Source: Trinickia sp. Y13
GTDB taxonomy: Bacteria; Pseudomonadota; Gammaproteobacteria; Burkholderiales; Burkholderiaceae
DNA: 64,000 bases
Direction: 5' to 3'
NCBI RefSeq assembly: GCF_029522115.1
Contig: NZ_JAKWFK010000010.1
Location: 1-64,000 of the forward strand
Shown one piece after another: positions 25,750-36,413 of the stretch. Each line of letters opens with the position of its first letter. Within the stretch, counting starts at the first letter, position 1. The position numbers and the translations under genes are program-made. The notes below the pieces were generated by a model. It made no database searches. It was given only the letters and a program-made list of their open reading frames with translations, and was not told the DNA's origin.

Positions 25750-25836
25750 CACGACCGCAGTCTGAACCACGCAGCCGCGTAACAAGAGCGCCCGCCACAG
25801 CCAGAACGGGCGCCGCGATCGACACAGGGGTTTTTT

Positions 25837-28086
25837 ATGCTGACCAAGACGCCGCTTGCGCGCGCGCTCAAGCTTGCTCTCGCGCTACACGTCACGGCGC
25901 TTCCGCTCGCCGCACATGCTCAAGCTTCATCGGCTAGCGCCACGCCGAATCGCCCGCCGCGCAACGACACGGCGCCCACGTCGGGCGACGGGGCCGCCTC
26001 CAAGGAGGTAAAGACAGGTCCCCATGCCGCGCCGGTCGCAACGTTGCCCGCGGTCAGAGTCGGCGGCACTGCCTTGCACAGCGACTTTCACAGCGAAAGC
26101 TCCACCGTCGGGGCGAAAACGCCCACGGCGCTGCGCGACATCGCGCAATCGGTCACCGTCATCAACCAAGCGCTGATGAAATCCCAGGGGGCAACGTCGT
26201 TTCAAGACAGCTTGCGCAATGCGCCCGGCATCACGATCGGCGGCGCCGAAGGCGGCCAGATCGGCAACAACATCAACTTGCGCGGCTTCACCGCGCAGAA
26301 CGACATCTATCTCGACGGCTTTCGCGATCGCAATCAGTACTATCGAGACACGTTCGACCTCGAATCGATCGAGGTGTTGTATGGCCCCTCGTCGATGCTG
26401 TTCGGCCGCGGCTCGACGGGCGGCGTGATCAACCAAGTCAGCAAGCGGCCCACACTAAAAGCTTCCGGCGAAATTTCCACGTCGCTCGGCACGAACGATC
26501 GCTACCGCACGACGATCGATCTGAACCGCCCGCTCACGGACACCGCCGCATTTCGCATCGACGCGTTCGGCCAGTCGCTTGGCTCGACGCGCGACGAAAT
26601 GAAAAACAAAGACTACGGCGTCGCGCCGTCGATTCGCTTCGGGATCGGCACGCCAACCGAAATCACGCTGTCCGCGCTGATTCAACACAACTACGACATG
26701 CCCGACTACGGCGTGCAATCGATCGACGGACATCCGTTTGCGCCGTCCATGCACACGTATTACGGGCTGACGGACGATCGAACGATTCAGGACGTCCAAA
26801 CGCTGACGGCCCGCATCGAGCATAAAGTTTCTGATTCATTCTCAGTGTCGAATCGGACGCGCTTCTCGCATTCGATGACCGATGCGCGCGAAACCGCGGC
26901 AGGCAAAGTGCTGACCGGACCGCTTTCGAGCAGCACCGTCCTGTCGAACGGCAACTACACGAACCTGCCGCTCCAAGCGCTCTACGTGCAGTTGGCCAGT
27001 CACGACCGCGTGATCGAGAATCACTCGCTGTACAACGACACGATGGTTCGCTATCGATTCCACACGGGGTCCATTGGCCACGACTTGATCGCGGGCACCG
27101 AGATCGGCCACGACAGCTACGGCAATCAAGCCTATACGCGCAATCAGATGCCGGTCGTGTCGCTGGTCGCCCCCGTGTACATGGCCACCCCTTCGAACGT
27201 CACGCAAACGGTCGGCAATCGCGCCGATTCCGGCGCGACCTCGCTGGCCGCGTATTTGAACGACACGATCTCGATCGGCCAGCACTGGAAGCTGATCGGC
27301 GGCGTCCGCTGGGATCGCTTTCAAGCGCACATCCGCAATACCGTCAGCGCACCGGGCTATGCGGCGCAAACCAACCACTTCACGAGCGTGCGCGGCGGCG
27401 CGATCTATCAGCCTACCGACTGGCAGTCTTACTACTTCTCGTACGGCACCTCGTTCGATCCGTCGCTCCAAGCGCTAACCGTCACGAACCTCACGCAAAA
27501 CCTCGCGCCCGAGCAGACGAAATCGTATGAGGTCGGCGGCAAGTGGGATTTGCTCGGCGGCAACCTCTCGCTCACCTCGGCGTTGTTTCAACAAGAAAAA
27601 GACAATGCGCGCACGAAAGTGTCCGCGACCGAATACTCCCTTGAAGGCGACATTCGGGTTCGCGGCTATCAAGCGGGCGTGACGGGCCATCTCTCGCCGA
27701 ATTGGCAGGTATTCGGCGGCTACACGTACATGGACGCGGTCATTCTGCGGGCAGCAGACGGCACGCAAGGCCATGTGCCTTCCAATACGCCGCGCAATAC
27801 CTTGACCTTCTGGACCGCGTACAACCTCACGCCGCATTGGGAAATCGGCGGCGGCCCCACTTATATGTCGGCGCGCTATGCGGCCAATACGAATTACGTG
27901 CAGGTGGGCGGCTATACGCGCTGGGATGCGATGGCGGCGTACCACGCGAAGCAATGGGATTTGCGTTTGAACTTGCTGAACTTGACGAACAAGTTCTACT
28001 ACGACGCGCTGATTCCATCGGACGGCGGCCGCTCCGTGCCGGGGGTCGGCCGCACGCTCTTGGCCACGCTCGAATATCGGCTTTGA
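25837..28086 (+). CDS. TonB-dependent siderophore receptor (Fiu/FhuE-like)
   Basis: A 749-residue outer-membrane receptor. The signal peptide ends near AAHAQ (residue 28). An N-terminal plug domain follows ([16 protein letters not shown], then [20 protein letters not shown] and the conserved [20 protein letters not shown]). The C-terminal 22-strand barrel ends in LEYRL with terminal aromatic-like pattern. Sequence and neighbours (piuC, PepSY, tonB, exbB, exbD) point to a catecholate-type ferric siderophore. A GGGGTTTTTT stretch before ATG gives a modest ribosome site. Repression by Fur is expected. Confidence 0.92.
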   Translation: MLTKTPLARALKLALALHVTALPLAAHAQASSASATPNRPPRNDTAPTSGDGAASKEVKTGPHAAPVATLPAVRVGGTALHSDFHSESSTVGAKTPTALRDIAQSVTVINQALMKSQGATSFQDSLRNAPGITIGGAEGGQIGNNINLRGFTAQNDIYLDGFRDRNQYYRDTFDLESIEVLYGPSSMLFGRGSTGGVINQVSKRPTLKASGEISTSLGTNDRYRTTIDLNRPLTDTAAFRIDAFGQSLGSTRDEMKNKDYGVAPSIRFGIGTPTEITLSALIQHNYDMPDYGVQSIDGHPFAPSMHTYYGLTDDRTIQDVQTLTARIEHKVSDSFSVSNRTRFSHSMTDARETAAGKVLTGPLSSSTVLSNGNYTNLPLQALYVQLASHDRVIENHSLYNDTMVRYRFHTGSIGHDLIAGTEIGHDSYGNQAYTRNQMPVVSLVAPVYMATPSNVTQTVGNRADSGATSLAAYLNDTISIGQHWKLIGGVRWDRFQAHIRNTVSAPGYAAQTNHFTSVRGGAIYQPTDWQSYYFSYGTSFDPSLQALTVTNLTQNLAPEQTKSYEVGGKWDLLGGNLSLTSALFQQEKDNARTKVSATEYSLEGDIRVRGYQAGVTGHLSPNWQVFGGYTYMDAVILRAADGTQGHVPSNTPRNTLTFWTAYNLTPHWEIGGGPTYMSARYAANTNYVQVGGYTRWDAMAAYHAKQWDLRLNLLNLTNKFYYDALIPSDGGRSVPGVGRTLLATLEYRL

Positions 28087-28165
28087 TGAAAGCGGCCGCC
28101 ACGCACACGGCGCGCGCGATGCCCGCGCGTTCGCTCGCCAAGCGGCCGAGATGGAAAGGAACACC

Positions 28166-28849
28166 ATGCTGCTAAACATACCCGGCGTGTTGAACGCCGA
28201 GCAAATACGGATCGTGCGAAGCCGGCTCGAGGGCGCGGGCGACGCATGGGTCGACGGCCGCGCAACTGCGGGCTATTCGGGTGCACCGCTCAAGCGCAAT
28301 CAACAACTCGCCGAGCACTCGCCGATCGCGCGCGAACTAGGCGATGCCGTGCTCGCCGCGCTCGAGCGGCACCCGCTGTTCATCAGCGCCGTGCTACCGA
28401 ATCAGGTCTACCCGCCGCTGTTCAACCGTTACGAAGCGGGCATGACCTTCGGCAATCACGTCGATGGCGCGGTGCGCTTGCTTCCGAACGGCGTCAAGCT
28501 GCGCACCGACGTATCCGCCACGCTGTTTCTATCCGCTCCCGAAGGGTACGACGGCGGCGAACTCGTGATCGAGGACACCTACGGCGCGCACGCGGTGAAG
28601 TTGCAGGCGGGCGACCTCGTGGTTTATCCGGCCACGAGCGTGCATCGCGTGACGCCGGTCACGCGCGGCGTGCGCATCGCGAGTTTCTTCTGGGTGCAAA
28701 GCCTCGTGCGCAGCGACGCGCAGCGCGCCCTGCTATTCGATATGGACAACGCGATCCAACGCTTGAACGCAACCGAAGCGGACGAGACCGCACGCCGCGA
28801 TCTGGTCGGTTGCTATCACAACCTCTTGCGCCTCTGGAGCGAACCATGA
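28166..28849 (+). CDS. piuC: PiuC-type Fe(II)/2-oxoglutarate hydroxylase
   Basis: A 227-residue PKHD-type dioxygenase of the PiuC/YbiX family. The metal triad is visible as H98 and D100 (GNHVDG) and H160 (SVHRVTP), with the 2-oxoglutarate Arg at about 170 (GVRIAS). The ATG at 28166 follows GGAAAGGAA; an upstream ATG at 28151 is less likely. PiuC genes commonly follow TonB siderophore receptors and are needed for use of some catecholate conjugates, though the substrate is not settled. Confidence 0.88.
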   Translation: MLLNIPGVLNAEQIRIVRSRLEGAGDAWVDGRATAGYSGAPLKRNQQLAEHSPIARELGDAVLAALERHPLFISAVLPNQVYPPLFNRYEAGMTFGNHVDGAVRLLPNGVKLRTDVSATLFLSAPEGYDGGELVIEDTYGAHAVKLQAGDLVVYPATSVHRVTPVTRGVRIASFFWVQSLVRSDAQRALLFDMDNAIQRLNATEADETARRDLVGCYHNLLRLWSEP

Positions 28850-29532
28850 CCGTCTCGGAAGCCACGGCGCCGCTGCGCGCGGCGCCCACGCACGCAGAAG
28901 AACTCCGCGCAAAGCGCAGCCGGCGCGCCACTTTCATCAAATGGTTGCGTCAGGTGCATGGCTGGGTGGGCCTGTGGGGCGCGGCCCTTGGCATGCTGTT
29001 CGGCGTCACCGGGTTCGTGCTCAACCATCGCGCCGAGCCGCTGCGGATAGCAACCGGCGCCCCACAGGTTTCGGTCGTGCAGGCGAAATTGCCCGACCCG
29101 GCTCCGGCAACCCCGCACGCGCTCGCGAATTGGCTGCGTGAGCAATACGCGTTGACGGGGCGGCTCGGCCGCATCCAGCACGAAAGCGCGCACCGCGTCT
29201 CGTGGGGCGCGCACGACACGGTGCAGCCCGAGCACTGGCAACTGATGTTTTCGGCGCCGAATGAAAACGTCATGGCCGAGTATTGGAAGGGCAACGATTT
29301 CGTGACGCTCAAGCGCAGCGAGAACGCCTTCGTCGCCACGCTCGTGAACCTGCACAGGGGCGTCGGGCTCGGCGTGGGATGGGTGCTGCTGATCGATACG
29401 ATCGCCGGTTCGCTCGTGCTTTTGTCGGTGACGGGCGTGCTGCTCTGGACGCAGTTGCATCGAACCAAGACGCTCGCAGTCGTGCTCGTATCCGGTTCGC
29501 TCGCGTTGGCCATCTGGGCGGGGCTCGCATGA
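28846..29532 (+). CDS. PepSY-associated membrane protein
   Basis: A 228-residue inner-membrane protein: a hydrophobic helix at about 36-60 ([20 protein letters not shown]), a periplasmic PepSY-like section and C-terminal helices near [20 protein letters not shown]. It resembles PiuB-type proteins next to siderophore receptors, some of which reduce ferric siderophores or help release iron. The start overlaps piuC by four bases. Confidence 0.8.
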   Translation: MTVSEATAPLRAAPTHAEELRAKRSRRATFIKWLRQVHGWVGLWGAALGMLFGVTGFVLNHRAEPLRIATGAPQVSVVQAKLPDPAPATPHALANWLREQYALTGRLGRIQHESAHRVSWGAHDTVQPEHWQLMFSAPNENVMAEYWKGNDFVTLKRSENAFVATLVNLHRGVGLGVGWVLLIDTIAGSLVLLSVTGVLLWTQLHRTKTLAVVLVSGSLALAIWAGLA

Positions 29533-30308
29533 GCGCCCGGCCCGGCCCAGCGCCGCAGTGGCAGCATCGGCCCGCGCTCGTGTCCGCGCGCGCAACGCAT
29601 AGCGCACATGCAGGCCCCAGGCGTGCAGCGGCGCTGGCCGTATGGGGTGCGTCGGTGCTCGTGCACGGCGCGGCGCTCATCGCCATCGTGAGCCACTTCG
29701 GTGAGAAGCAAGCGGACGCGCCGCCCCTCGTTCCGCCCGTCTCGATCGAAGTGGTCGCGCCGGCGCAACCCAACCCGTCGATCGCACACGCACCCATCGC
29801 GCAAGCGCCAGCGGCCCCCGCACCCGCCGCGCGCGAGCACACGCGTCAAACAACGCCGCGCCCTCCGCGTCCTCCAGTCCCTCATGCTCCCGCGGCCCCG
29901 GCGCCGTTGCAGTCGTCGATGCCGTCGCTGAACACGGCATCGACACAGCCCGCGCCCGCCACTTCGTCGGCGCCTGCCGCCCCGAGTCCCGCTTCGGCCG
30001 CGCCTGCGCCGCCTCCGGAACCGGCCGTCACGCCGCCCATCGGCTACGCCGCATATCTGAACAATCCGCCGCCGCGCTATCCGCAATCGGCGCAAGAGGA
30101 AGGCTGGGAGGGGCGCACCGTGCTGCGCGTCCACGTCGACGCCTCGGGACACCCCATCGGCGTGCAATTGCATGTGTCGAGCGGTCATGACGTGCTCGAC
30201 AAGGCCGCGCTCGCGGCCGTGCGCCAGTGGACCTTCGTCCCCGCCAAGCGCGGCGCGACGCCCATCGACGGATGGGTCGACGTGCCGCTCGATTTTCGTC
30301 TGAACTGA
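29529..30308 (+). CDS. tonB: TonB energy-transducing protein
   Basis: A 259-residue protein with a transmembrane helix at about 36-57 ([20 protein letters not shown]), a long periplasmic Pro/Ala-rich spacer and the C-terminal TonB domain ([20 protein letters not shown], then [17 protein letters not shown]). It couples proton-motive force from ExbB/ExbD to the receptor. It overlaps the PepSY gene by four bases. Confidence 0.9.
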   Translation: MSARPGPAPQWQHRPALVSARATHSAHAGPRRAAALAVWGASVLVHGAALIAIVSHFGEKQADAPPLVPPVSIEVVAPAQPNPSIAHAPIAQAPAAPAPAAREHTRQTTPRPPRPPVPHAPAAPAPLQSSMPSLNTASTQPAPATSSAPAAPSPASAAPAPPPEPAVTPPIGYAAYLNNPPPRYPQSAQEEGWEGRTVLRVHVDASGHPIGVQLHVSSGHDVLDKAALAAVRQWTFVPAKRGATPIDGWVDVPLDFRLN

Positions 30309-30339
30309 TTCAAATTCACGTTCGAAGGAGTACTTCACC

Positions 30340-31095
30340 ATGTCCGAACTCGCCGCCGCTTCCATCGCCCACATCGCGCTATGGATCTTGCTGGCCTTCT
30401 CCGTGGCAAGCTGGGCGCTGATCGTCCTCAAAACGCTGCAAGCGGTGCGCGCCGCCCGCGCCGATCGCCGCTACGAGCGCGCGTTCGAGCAGGCGAACGA
30501 TCTGGCCGCCGCCGCGTGCACGAGCGAAGCGGCTGCGGCCGATAGCCCCAAGGCGCAAGTGGCCGCTGCATTCTTCGCGGCGCTGGCGCTCGCCCCCGCA
30601 GGGCACACGATCCACGTCGTGCAACCACATGAACGTGAGCCGCGCGGCAACTACCAGGAGCGTTGCGAGCGCGCCCTCGCACAGCGTATCCGCCAAGCGC
30701 GGCGCGCATCGGATAAAGGCCTGGCCGTGCTCGCCTCGATCGGCAGCACGGCGCCTTTCGTGGGTTTGTTCGGCACGGTGTTCGGCATCACTCATGCATT
30801 GAGCGCCATCTCGCATCGAGCGTCCGCGAGCATCGACGTCGTCGCGGGGCCGATCGGCGAGGCGCTCGTAGCAACGGGTGTGGGCATCGCCGTGGCGGTG
30901 CCGGCCGTGCTCGCCTACAACTTCTTCGTCCGCCGCAGCAAGTCGCAGAACGCCGACCTGGATGACTTCGCCAACGATCTGCTCGGGCTCGCCGAGCACC
31001 GCGGTTTCACGCTTCGCACCGGGGAGCGTCAAGGCACCGCGAGCGCATCCGCTACGCCGGTTCGCGGCGAAACCGCGCAGGGGGTGCTCGCATAA
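30340..31095 (+). CDS. exbB: ExbB/TolQ-family proton channel
   Basis: A 251-residue MotA/TolQ/ExbB protein with three membrane segments, including [20 protein letters not shown] and [27 protein letters not shown] site precedes ATG. Its stop overlaps the exbD start (TAATG). It forms the stator of the TonB motor. Confidence 0.92.
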   Translation: MSELAAASIAHIALWILLAFSVASWALIVLKTLQAVRAARADRRYERAFEQANDLAAAACTSEAAAADSPKAQVAAAFFAALALAPAGHTIHVVQPHEREPRGNYQERCERALAQRIRQARRASDKGLAVLASIGSTAPFVGLFGTVFGITHALSAISHRASASIDVVAGPIGEALVATGVGIAVAVPAVLAYNFFVRRSKSQNADLDDFANDLLGLAEHRGFTLRTGERQGTASASATPVRGETAQGVLA

Positions 31096-31502
31096 TGGCC
31101 TTTTCGACCCAATCGGATCAGGACGACGTCGTCGGCGAAATCAACATCACGCCGCTCGTCGACGTGATGTTGGTGTTGCTCGTCGCCTTCATCGTCACCG
31201 CGCCGCTGCTCAGCAACGCGATCCGCGTCAATCTGCCCAAGACCGAAGCCACCGCGAGCGCGCCGGAGCGCCCGGTGACCGTGAGCGTCGACAAAGACGG
31301 CAATGTCTTCATCGACAAACGCCCCATCGCCCCGCAAGCGCGCGATGCCGAATTCGCACGACTGCACGCGCAGCAACCCGACGCGCCGGTCACATTGCAA
31401 GGGGACGAAGGCACGCCATACGGCAATGTCGCGAAAGTGCTCGCGGCGCTTCAACGAGCCGGTGTGGCAAAGCTCGCAGTATTGACGGCGCCGGTGCAGT
31501 AA
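31095..31502 (+). CDS. exbD: ExbD/TolR-family protein
   Basis: A 135-residue biopolymer transport protein. The single membrane helix carries the essential Asp ([18 protein letters not shown]), followed by a periplasmic domain with [17 protein letters not shown]. It completes the TonB-ExbB-ExbD complex serving the upstream receptor. Confidence 0.93.
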   Translation: MAFSTQSDQDDVVGEINITPLVDVMLVLLVAFIVTAPLLSNAIRVNLPKTEATASAPERPVTVSVDKDGNVFIDKRPIAPQARDAEFARLHAQQPDAPVTLQGDEGTPYGNVAKVLAALQRAGVAKLAVLTAPVQ

Positions 31503-31532
31503 AATACGCGCTTTCTCCAAACCACCCACGAC

Positions 31533-32663
31533 ATGTCCCTCGCCTCCACCCCCGAGATCATCGCCGAGCTCAAAGCCGGCCGGATGGTGATCCTCGTCGA
31601 CGAAGAAGATCGCGAAAACGAAGGCGATCTGGTGCTCGCGGCCGACTTCGTCACCCCGGAAGCGATCAATTTCATGGCGCGCTACGGCCGCGGCTTGATT
31701 TGTCTGACGCTGACGCAAGAGCGCTGCAAACAGTTGAATTTGCCGCTCATGACGTACCGAAACGGGACGCAATACGGCACGGCTTTCACGGTCAGCATCG
31801 AAGCGGCCGAAGGCGTCACGACCGGCATCTCGGCGGCCGATCGCGCCCGCACGATCGCCACCGCCGTCGCGCACGACGTGCGGCCGGAGCAAATCGTGCA
31901 GCCGGGGCACGTGTTCCCGATCATGGCGCAGCCGGGCGGCGTGCTCGTGCGCGCGGGGCACACCGAAGCCGGCTGCGACCTGACGGCGCTCGCCGGGCTC
32001 ACGCCGGCGGCCGTGATCTGCGAGATCATCAAGGACGACGGGACCATGGCGCGCCTGCCCGATCTGATCGAGTTCGCCGCGCAGCACGGCCTGAAGCTCG
32101 GCTCGATCGCCGATTTGATCCACTACCGCAGCCGCACCGAGTCGATCGTCACGCGCGTCGCCGAGCGCACGATGCAAACGGCGCACGGCCCGTTCCGCGC
32201 GATCCTCTATCTGGATCGCCCGAGCGGGTCGCCGCACCTCGCCCTCGTGCGCGGCACGCCCGCGCCCGACATCGAAACGCCGGTGCGCGTCCATGAGCCT
32301 TTGTCGGTGCTCGATCTGCTCGAAGTCGGCACCTCCACCCATTCATGGACGCTCGATGCCGCGATGAAAGATATCGCGCGCCGCGATCTGGGCGTGATCG
32401 TCATGTTGAACTGCGGCGATACGAAGGATCACCTGATCGACGTGTTCAAGGCGCTGGACGAGGAAGAAAAAGCGGCGCAACTGAAGCGGCGGCCCGTCGA
32501 CTTCAAGACTTACGGCGTCGGCGCCCAAATCTTGCGCGAACTGGGCGTCGGCAAAATGCAGGTGTTGTCGAACCCGCGCCGGCTCGGCAGCATGTCGGGT
32601 TACGGCCTCGAAGTGACGGGTTTCGTGCCGATGCCGGGCGCGAGCGCCCAGCCGGGCGCATAA
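31533..32663 (+). CDS. ribB: DHBP synthase RibB fused to a degenerate GTP cyclohydrolase II domain
   Basis: A 376-residue protein. The first about 205 residues are a complete 3,4-dihydroxy-2-butanone 4-phosphate synthase with [13 protein letters not shown] and [11 protein letters not shown]. The second half has the fold and Arg-rich end of GTP cyclohydrolase II ([18 protein letters not shown], then [10 protein letters not shown]), but the zinc Cys cluster (normally E-C-L-T-G-D ... R-C-D-C-G) is absent and replaced by [18 protein letters not shown]. It therefore matches proteobacterial RibBX, where only the RibB half is catalytic. It leads into ribH and nusB. Confidence 0.92.
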   Translation: MSLASTPEIIAELKAGRMVILVDEEDRENEGDLVLAADFVTPEAINFMARYGRGLICLTLTQERCKQLNLPLMTYRNGTQYGTAFTVSIEAAEGVTTGISAADRARTIATAVAHDVRPEQIVQPGHVFPIMAQPGGVLVRAGHTEAGCDLTALAGLTPAAVICEIIKDDGTMARLPDLIEFAAQHGLKLGSIADLIHYRSRTESIVTRVAERTMQTAHGPFRAILYLDRPSGSPHLALVRGTPAPDIETPVRVHEPLSVLDLLEVGTSTHSWTLDAAMKDIARRDLGVIVMLNCGDTKDHLIDVFKALDEEEKAAQLKRRPVDFKTYGVGAQILRELGVGKMQVLSNPRRLGSMSGYGLEVTGFVPMPGASAQPGA

Positions 32664-32706
32664 TCGCACGCCAGCGCCTCTCCCCCTACTTTCTACGGAC
32701 CTCCAA

Positions 32707-33213
32707 ATGGAAATCGGACAATACCAACCGAATCTCGACGGCGACGGCCTGCGCGTCGGCATCGTGCAATCGCGCTTCAACGAACCCGTCTGCAACGGTT
32801 TGGTCGACGCCTGCATCGAAGAGCTCGAACGCCTCGGCATCGCCGGCGAAGACGTGCTGCTCGTCACTGTCCCCGGCGCGCTCGAAATTCCGCTCGCATT
32901 GCAAAAGCTCGCCGAAAGCGGTCAGTTCGATGCGTTGATCGCGCTCGGCGCCGTGATCCGCGGGGAAACGTATCACTTCGAACTCGTTTCGAACGAAAGC
33001 GCCGCGGGCGTCACCCGCATCGGGCTCGACTTCGGCATCCCCGTCGCCAACGGCGTGCTGACGACCGACACCGACGACCAAGCCGTCGCCCGCATGACCG
33101 AAAAGGGCCGCGACGCCGCGCGCGTGGCAGTCGAGATGGCGAATCTGTCGGTCGCGCTCGAGCAACTGGGCGGCGATGAGGACGAGGACGAAGAACAAGA
33201 GGACGAGGCATGA
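32707..33213 (+). CDS. ribH: 6,7-dimethyl-8-ribityllumazine synthase
   Basis: A 168-residue lumazine synthase. Conserved segments [26 protein letters not shown] and [17 protein letters not shown] are present, the last holding the active-site His. The C-terminal tail is an unusual run of Glu and Asp ([14 protein letters not shown]). It condenses the RibB product with the pyrimidine intermediate. It overlaps nusB by four bases. Confidence 0.94.
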   Translation: MEIGQYQPNLDGDGLRVGIVQSRFNEPVCNGLVDACIEELERLGIAGEDVLLVTVPGALEIPLALQKLAESGQFDALIALGAVIRGETYHFELVSNESAAGVTRIGLDFGIPVANGVLTTDTDDQAVARMTEKGRDAARVAVEMANLSVALEQLGGDEDEDEEQEDEA

Positions 33214-33647
33214 AGAGCGCCCGTCGACGTTCCCGCGAATTGGCCACGCAGGGGCTGTACCAGTGGCTGCTGTCGGGCGCGCCCGCAGGCGAAATCGACG
33301 CCCAGCTGCGCGGGGCGCAAGGCTTCGACAAGGCCGATCACGAACACCTCGATGCGCTGCTGCACGGCGTGATCCGCGAGAACGAAGCGCTCTCGGCCGA
33401 TCTCGTGCCGTGCCTGGACCGGCCCATCGAGCAGCTCTCGCCCGTCGAACGGGCGGTATTGCTCGTGGCCGCGTTCGAGTTCAAGCATCACGTCGAGATC
33501 CCGTATCGCGTCGTCATCAACGAAGCCGTCGAGCTCGCGAAGACCTTCGGCGGCTCGGACGGCTACAAGTACGTCAACGGCGTGCTCGACAAGCTCGCGT
33601 TGCAATTGCGGGCTACGGAAGCACAGGCAGGCCGGGCCAACCGCTGA
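33210..33647 (+). CDS. nusB: Transcription antitermination protein NusB
   Basis: A 145-residue NusB with the usual all-helical pattern: [19 protein letters not shown] at the N-terminus and [20 protein letters not shown] with [12 protein letters not shown] near the end. It binds boxA RNA with NusE (S10) in rRNA antitermination. The ribH-nusB order is standard in proteobacteria. Confidence 0.94.
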   Translation: MKSARRRSRELATQGLYQWLLSGAPAGEIDAQLRGAQGFDKADHEHLDALLHGVIRENEALSADLVPCLDRPIEQLSPVERAVLLVAAFEFKHHVEIPYRVVINEAVELAKTFGGSDGYKYVNGVLDKLALQLRATEAQAGRANR

Positions 33648-33720
33648 ACCCCAGCCGGTTGCCCTTTCGCGCGCGCGCCGCGATCCGGCCCGCGTCGACC
33701 GAATTCGGATGGTTGATGGG

Positions 33721-34914
33721 ATGAATATCGCTGCAGAACCGCTTGCAAAATTGGCGTCGCGCGTCGACGCAATCGCTCCGTTCTACGTCATGGAGCTCGC
33801 CAAAGAAGCGCGGCAGCTCGAAGCGGCGGGACGGCACATCATCCATATGGGCATCGGCGAGCCTGACTTCACGGCGCCCGAGCCGGTGGTCGAGGCCGCG
33901 GCCCAAGCGCTGCGGCGCGGCGTCACGCAATATACCGGGGCGCTCGGCATCGCGCCGCTGCGCGAAGCGATCGCCGCGTATTACCAGTCGAACTACGGGC
34001 TGATCGTCGATCCCGCGCGCATCGTGATCACGGCCGGCGCGTCCGCGGCGCTGCTTCTCGCCTGCGCCGCGCTCGTCGATCGCGACGACGAAGTGCTCAT
34101 GCCCGATCCGTCCTACCCGTGCAATCGCCACTTCGTCGCCACGATGGAAGGCAAGCCGGTGCTCGTGCCGAGCGGGCCGGACGCGCGCTTTCAGCTGACG
34201 GCGGCCGAAATCGAGAACCGCTGGGGCGAACGAACGCGCGGCGTATTGCTCGCCTCGCCGTCCAACCCCACGGGCACTTCGATCGAACCCGCCGAGCTCG
34301 AGCGGATCGTCAAAGCCGTGCGCGCTCGCGGCGGGTTCACGATCGTCGACGAGATCTATCAAGGGCTTTCGTACGATGCGCGGCCCGTCTCGGCGCTTTC
34401 GTTCGGTGACGACGTCGTCACCGTCAATAGCTTCTCGAAGTACTTCAATATGACCGGCTGGCGATTGGGCTGGCTCGTCGTGCCGACTGCGATGGTGGGC
34501 GCGTTCGAGAAACTCGCGCAGAATCTTTTCATCTGCGCATCGGCGCTCGCGCAGCATGCGGCGCTCGCCTGCTTCGAGCCCGAGACGATCGCGATCTACG
34601 AAGGACGCCGCCTCGAATTCAAGCATCGGCGCGACTTCATCGTGCCCGCGCTCGAACGGCTGGGCTTCTCGGTCCCTGTCATGCCCGACGGCGCGTTCTA
34701 CGTCTATGCCAACTGCCGCGGCGTGCCGCACCCGGCGGCCGGTGACAGCGCCGCGCTCACGAAAGCCATGCTCCACGACGCCGGCGTCGTCCTCGTGCCG
34801 GGTCTGGATTTCGGCCACCACGCACCGCGAGACTATATCCGTTTGTCGTACGCGACCGCGTATGCGTCGCTCGAAGAGGCCGTCACCCGTCTCGCCCGGC
34901 TATTTGGGCATTGA
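33721..34914 (+). CDS. PLP-dependent aminotransferase (class I/II)
   Basis: A 397-residue aspartate-aminotransferase-fold enzyme. Key positions are SPSNPTGTSI (cofactor and substrate loop), FTIVDEIYQGLSYD (Asp-Tyr pair), the PLP lysine in S-F-S-K-Y-F-N-M-T-G-W-R and the C-terminal Arg in YIRLSYATAY. The usual partner in related genomes is next to ribBH-nusB. It may be a branched-chain, aromatic or aspartate-type transaminase; the exact substrate cannot be told. The ATG at 33721 is preferred, with 33709 as an alternative start. Confidence 0.87.
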   Translation: MNIAAEPLAKLASRVDAIAPFYVMELAKEARQLEAAGRHIIHMGIGEPDFTAPEPVVEAAAQALRRGVTQYTGALGIAPLREAIAAYYQSNYGLIVDPARIVITAGASAALLLACAALVDRDDEVLMPDPSYPCNRHFVATMEGKPVLVPSGPDARFQLTAAEIENRWGERTRGVLLASPSNPTGTSIEPAELERIVKAVRARGGFTIVDEIYQGLSYDARPVSALSFGDDVVTVNSFSKYFNMTGWRLGWLVVPTAMVGAFEKLAQNLFICASALAQHAALACFEPETIAIYEGRRLEFKHRRDFIVPALERLGFSVPVMPDGAFYVYANCRGVPHPAAGDSAALTKAMLHDAGVVLVPGLDFGHHAPRDYIRLSYATAYASLEEAVTRLARLFGH

Positions 34915-34965
34915 TGAAGTGGAGAAAGCGCCGGGCCGCCGTTTCGGGCCCTGCCGCGGAAGTCG

Positions 34966-34998
34966 AAAAAAAAGCACCTGCGAAGGTGCTTTTTTTTC
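34966..34998. terminator. Bidirectional intrinsic terminator
   Basis: AGCACCT-GCGA-AGGTGCT forms a perfect 7-bp stem with an A-run before and a T-run after, so it works in both directions between the convergent aminotransferase and lytic transglycosylase genes. This is the clearest terminator in the window. Confidence 0.93.
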
Positions 34999-35024
34999 GA
35001 CGCCAGCGTGCCTGCCACTCGCGC

Positions 35025-36167
35025 TTATGCGCCGAGCTCCGCCGGAACGCCATGCCGTGGCGCGCCGGCATTGACGGGTTCATCGGGCGTCGCTGCCGGC
35101 GAGGACGGGCCGGCACTGCTCGTCTTCGTTTGCGGGCTGGCCGAATGGCCGCTGTCGAGCGCAACCTGCACGCGTTTGGTCGAGACGACAATCTGCTTTT
35201 GCGGCGCCTGGGGCGCGTTGATCGGCACCGATCGGCCGCGCGCCACGTCACGCAAACGACCTCGCTCGGCCAGCACCTTGGCGCCGTAGCCGCCATCGTA
35301 CTGCGAAGTCGAACCGACATAAAGCCGCAACCCGTCGGCCAGCGAGCCGCCGCGTGCGATGCAATTTTTCAGGACGACGGCGCCGACCGTAATGTTCGCG
35401 AGCGGTTCGAGCGCTGCGCCCGTGCCGCCGAAATAGCGAAATTTGTCGGAGTGGACCTTCGACATGACCTGCATGAGCCCTTGCGCCCCAACGCCGCTTT
35501 CCGCGTACGGGTTGAAGCCCGATTCGATCGCCATGACGGCGAGCAGCAGCAAAGGATCGAGGCCGACCTGGCGGCCCGTGTCGAACGCCGCCTTGACGAG
35601 TTCGCCAACGGGCTCTTGAGCGACGTGATAGCGGCGCGACAGATACGACGTCACGAGCGCTTGCTCGCGGGCCGAAACGAGCACGCGATCGTCGCGTGCG
35701 TCGGCCGATACGCGCTGCGACGAGATCATCTTGGCCAGCAAGTACAGATTCGACGGCGTCAAGCTGGTCGGCAAGCGCGCTTCGAGCGAGGGAGATGCGC
35801 CCGTCAGCGCAAGGCCGCTCGCCCCGCTGCCATCGAAGGCCCCGTCATAGCTCGCGTTCTCGAGACCGGCGGCCGCGCCGGGCGTATCGTCGCTCGTCTC
35901 GGGCGAGGCCGGGCCGAACGCGGGCAGCGGATGGCCGCTCAACAGCCTCGCAGGACCTGCTTGGACGGCAGCCGAGATGAACGGCATCAAGCGCGCGGCC
36001 AACGTGCCGCGCACGGTAGGCAACAGCCAAAGCGCGAGCGCGACGAGGACCGCGCAAGCGCCCACGACACTAAACAGATGGTGACTGACACGCGTCCCAC
36101 GGCGCAGCGCGGTTCGAATCGCTGCGGCAAAGCTCCCGTCGGGACGCCACGATAACCAAGCATTCAT
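35025..36167 (-). CDS. Membrane-anchored lytic transglycosylase (SLT domain)
   Basis: A 380-residue protein with one N-terminal membrane helix (VVGACAVLVALALWLLP, about 34-50), a variable linker, and a C-terminal SLT catalytic domain. The catalytic Glu is in A-V-M-A-I-E-S-G-F-N-P-Y-A, followed by GAQGLMQVM and AVVLKNCIARGG. A Pro/Ala-rich tail follows. It cleaves peptidoglycan in the periplasm and remains anchored in the inner membrane. GGGAG precedes the ATG. An unusually long leader with alternative RNA stems lies upstream. Confidence 0.9.
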   Translation of the reverse strand: MNAWLSWRPDGSFAAAIRTALRRGTRVSHHLFSVVGACAVLVALALWLLPTVRGTLAARLMPFISAAVQAGPARLLSGHPLPAFGPASPETSDDTPGAAAGLENASYDGAFDGSGASGLALTGASPSLEARLPTSLTPSNLYLLAKMISSQRVSADARDDRVLVSAREQALVTSYLSRRYHVAQEPVGELVKAAFDTGRQVGLDPLLLLAVMAIESGFNPYAESGVGAQGLMQVMSKVHSDKFRYFGGTGAALEPLANITVGAVVLKNCIARGGSLADGLRLYVGSTSQYDGGYGAKVLAERGRLRDVARGRSVPINAPQAPQKQIVVSTKRVQVALDSGHSASPQTKTSSAGPSSPAATPDEPVNAGAPRHGVPAELGA

Positions 36168-36239
36168 TCAGTTCTCCCATTGAGCATGGCTCCTCCCGAC
36201 GGGTACTGCGGCGCGCAAGCGCCAACCGAGAGGAAAGAG

Positions 36240-36413
36240 CCAAGGCGTCGCGAGCCTTGGTTCGGGACCGCGGCGACGCCGGGATACGGCAAGCTACCGT
36301 CAACTACGGCAACGCACCGTGTGGAGAGCCACATCGGAGCAAAAGGACCGGCGGCACGCCCTGGGGCATGCACACGGTGGCTCTCACGCGAAAGCCAGCG
36401 GCAAAGCGCTGGC
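36240..36413 (-). ncRNA. Candidate structured 5' leader of the lytic transglycosylase
   Basis: Coordinates are on the plus strand. Four paired regions stand out: CCAAGGC (36240-36246) with GCCTTGG (36254-36260); GGCGTCGC (36244-36251) with GCGACGCC (36273-36280), which overlaps the first; CACCGTGTG (36315-36323) with CACACGGTG (36371-36379); GAGAGCCAC (36324-36332) with GTGGCTCTC (36377-36385), which crosses the previous pair. A simple stem GCCAGCG/CGCTGGC lies at 36394-36413. The crossing and overlapping pairs look like alternative folds. I do not recognise a known riboswitch class. Whether it is transcribed toward the transglycosylase or ubiD is unknown. Confidence 0.45.

Noticed and set aside
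25507-25782. Open frames reading Pro-Ser, Leu-Ala or Arg-Gly/Glu-Gly repeats through the hexamer array
   Set aside because: All frames stay open because the repeat contains no stop in either direction. None has a ribosome site or a domain outside the repeat.
31503-31532. FMN riboswitch ahead of ribB
   Set aside because: There are only 30 bases between exbD and ribB and none of the conserved FMN-element sequences.
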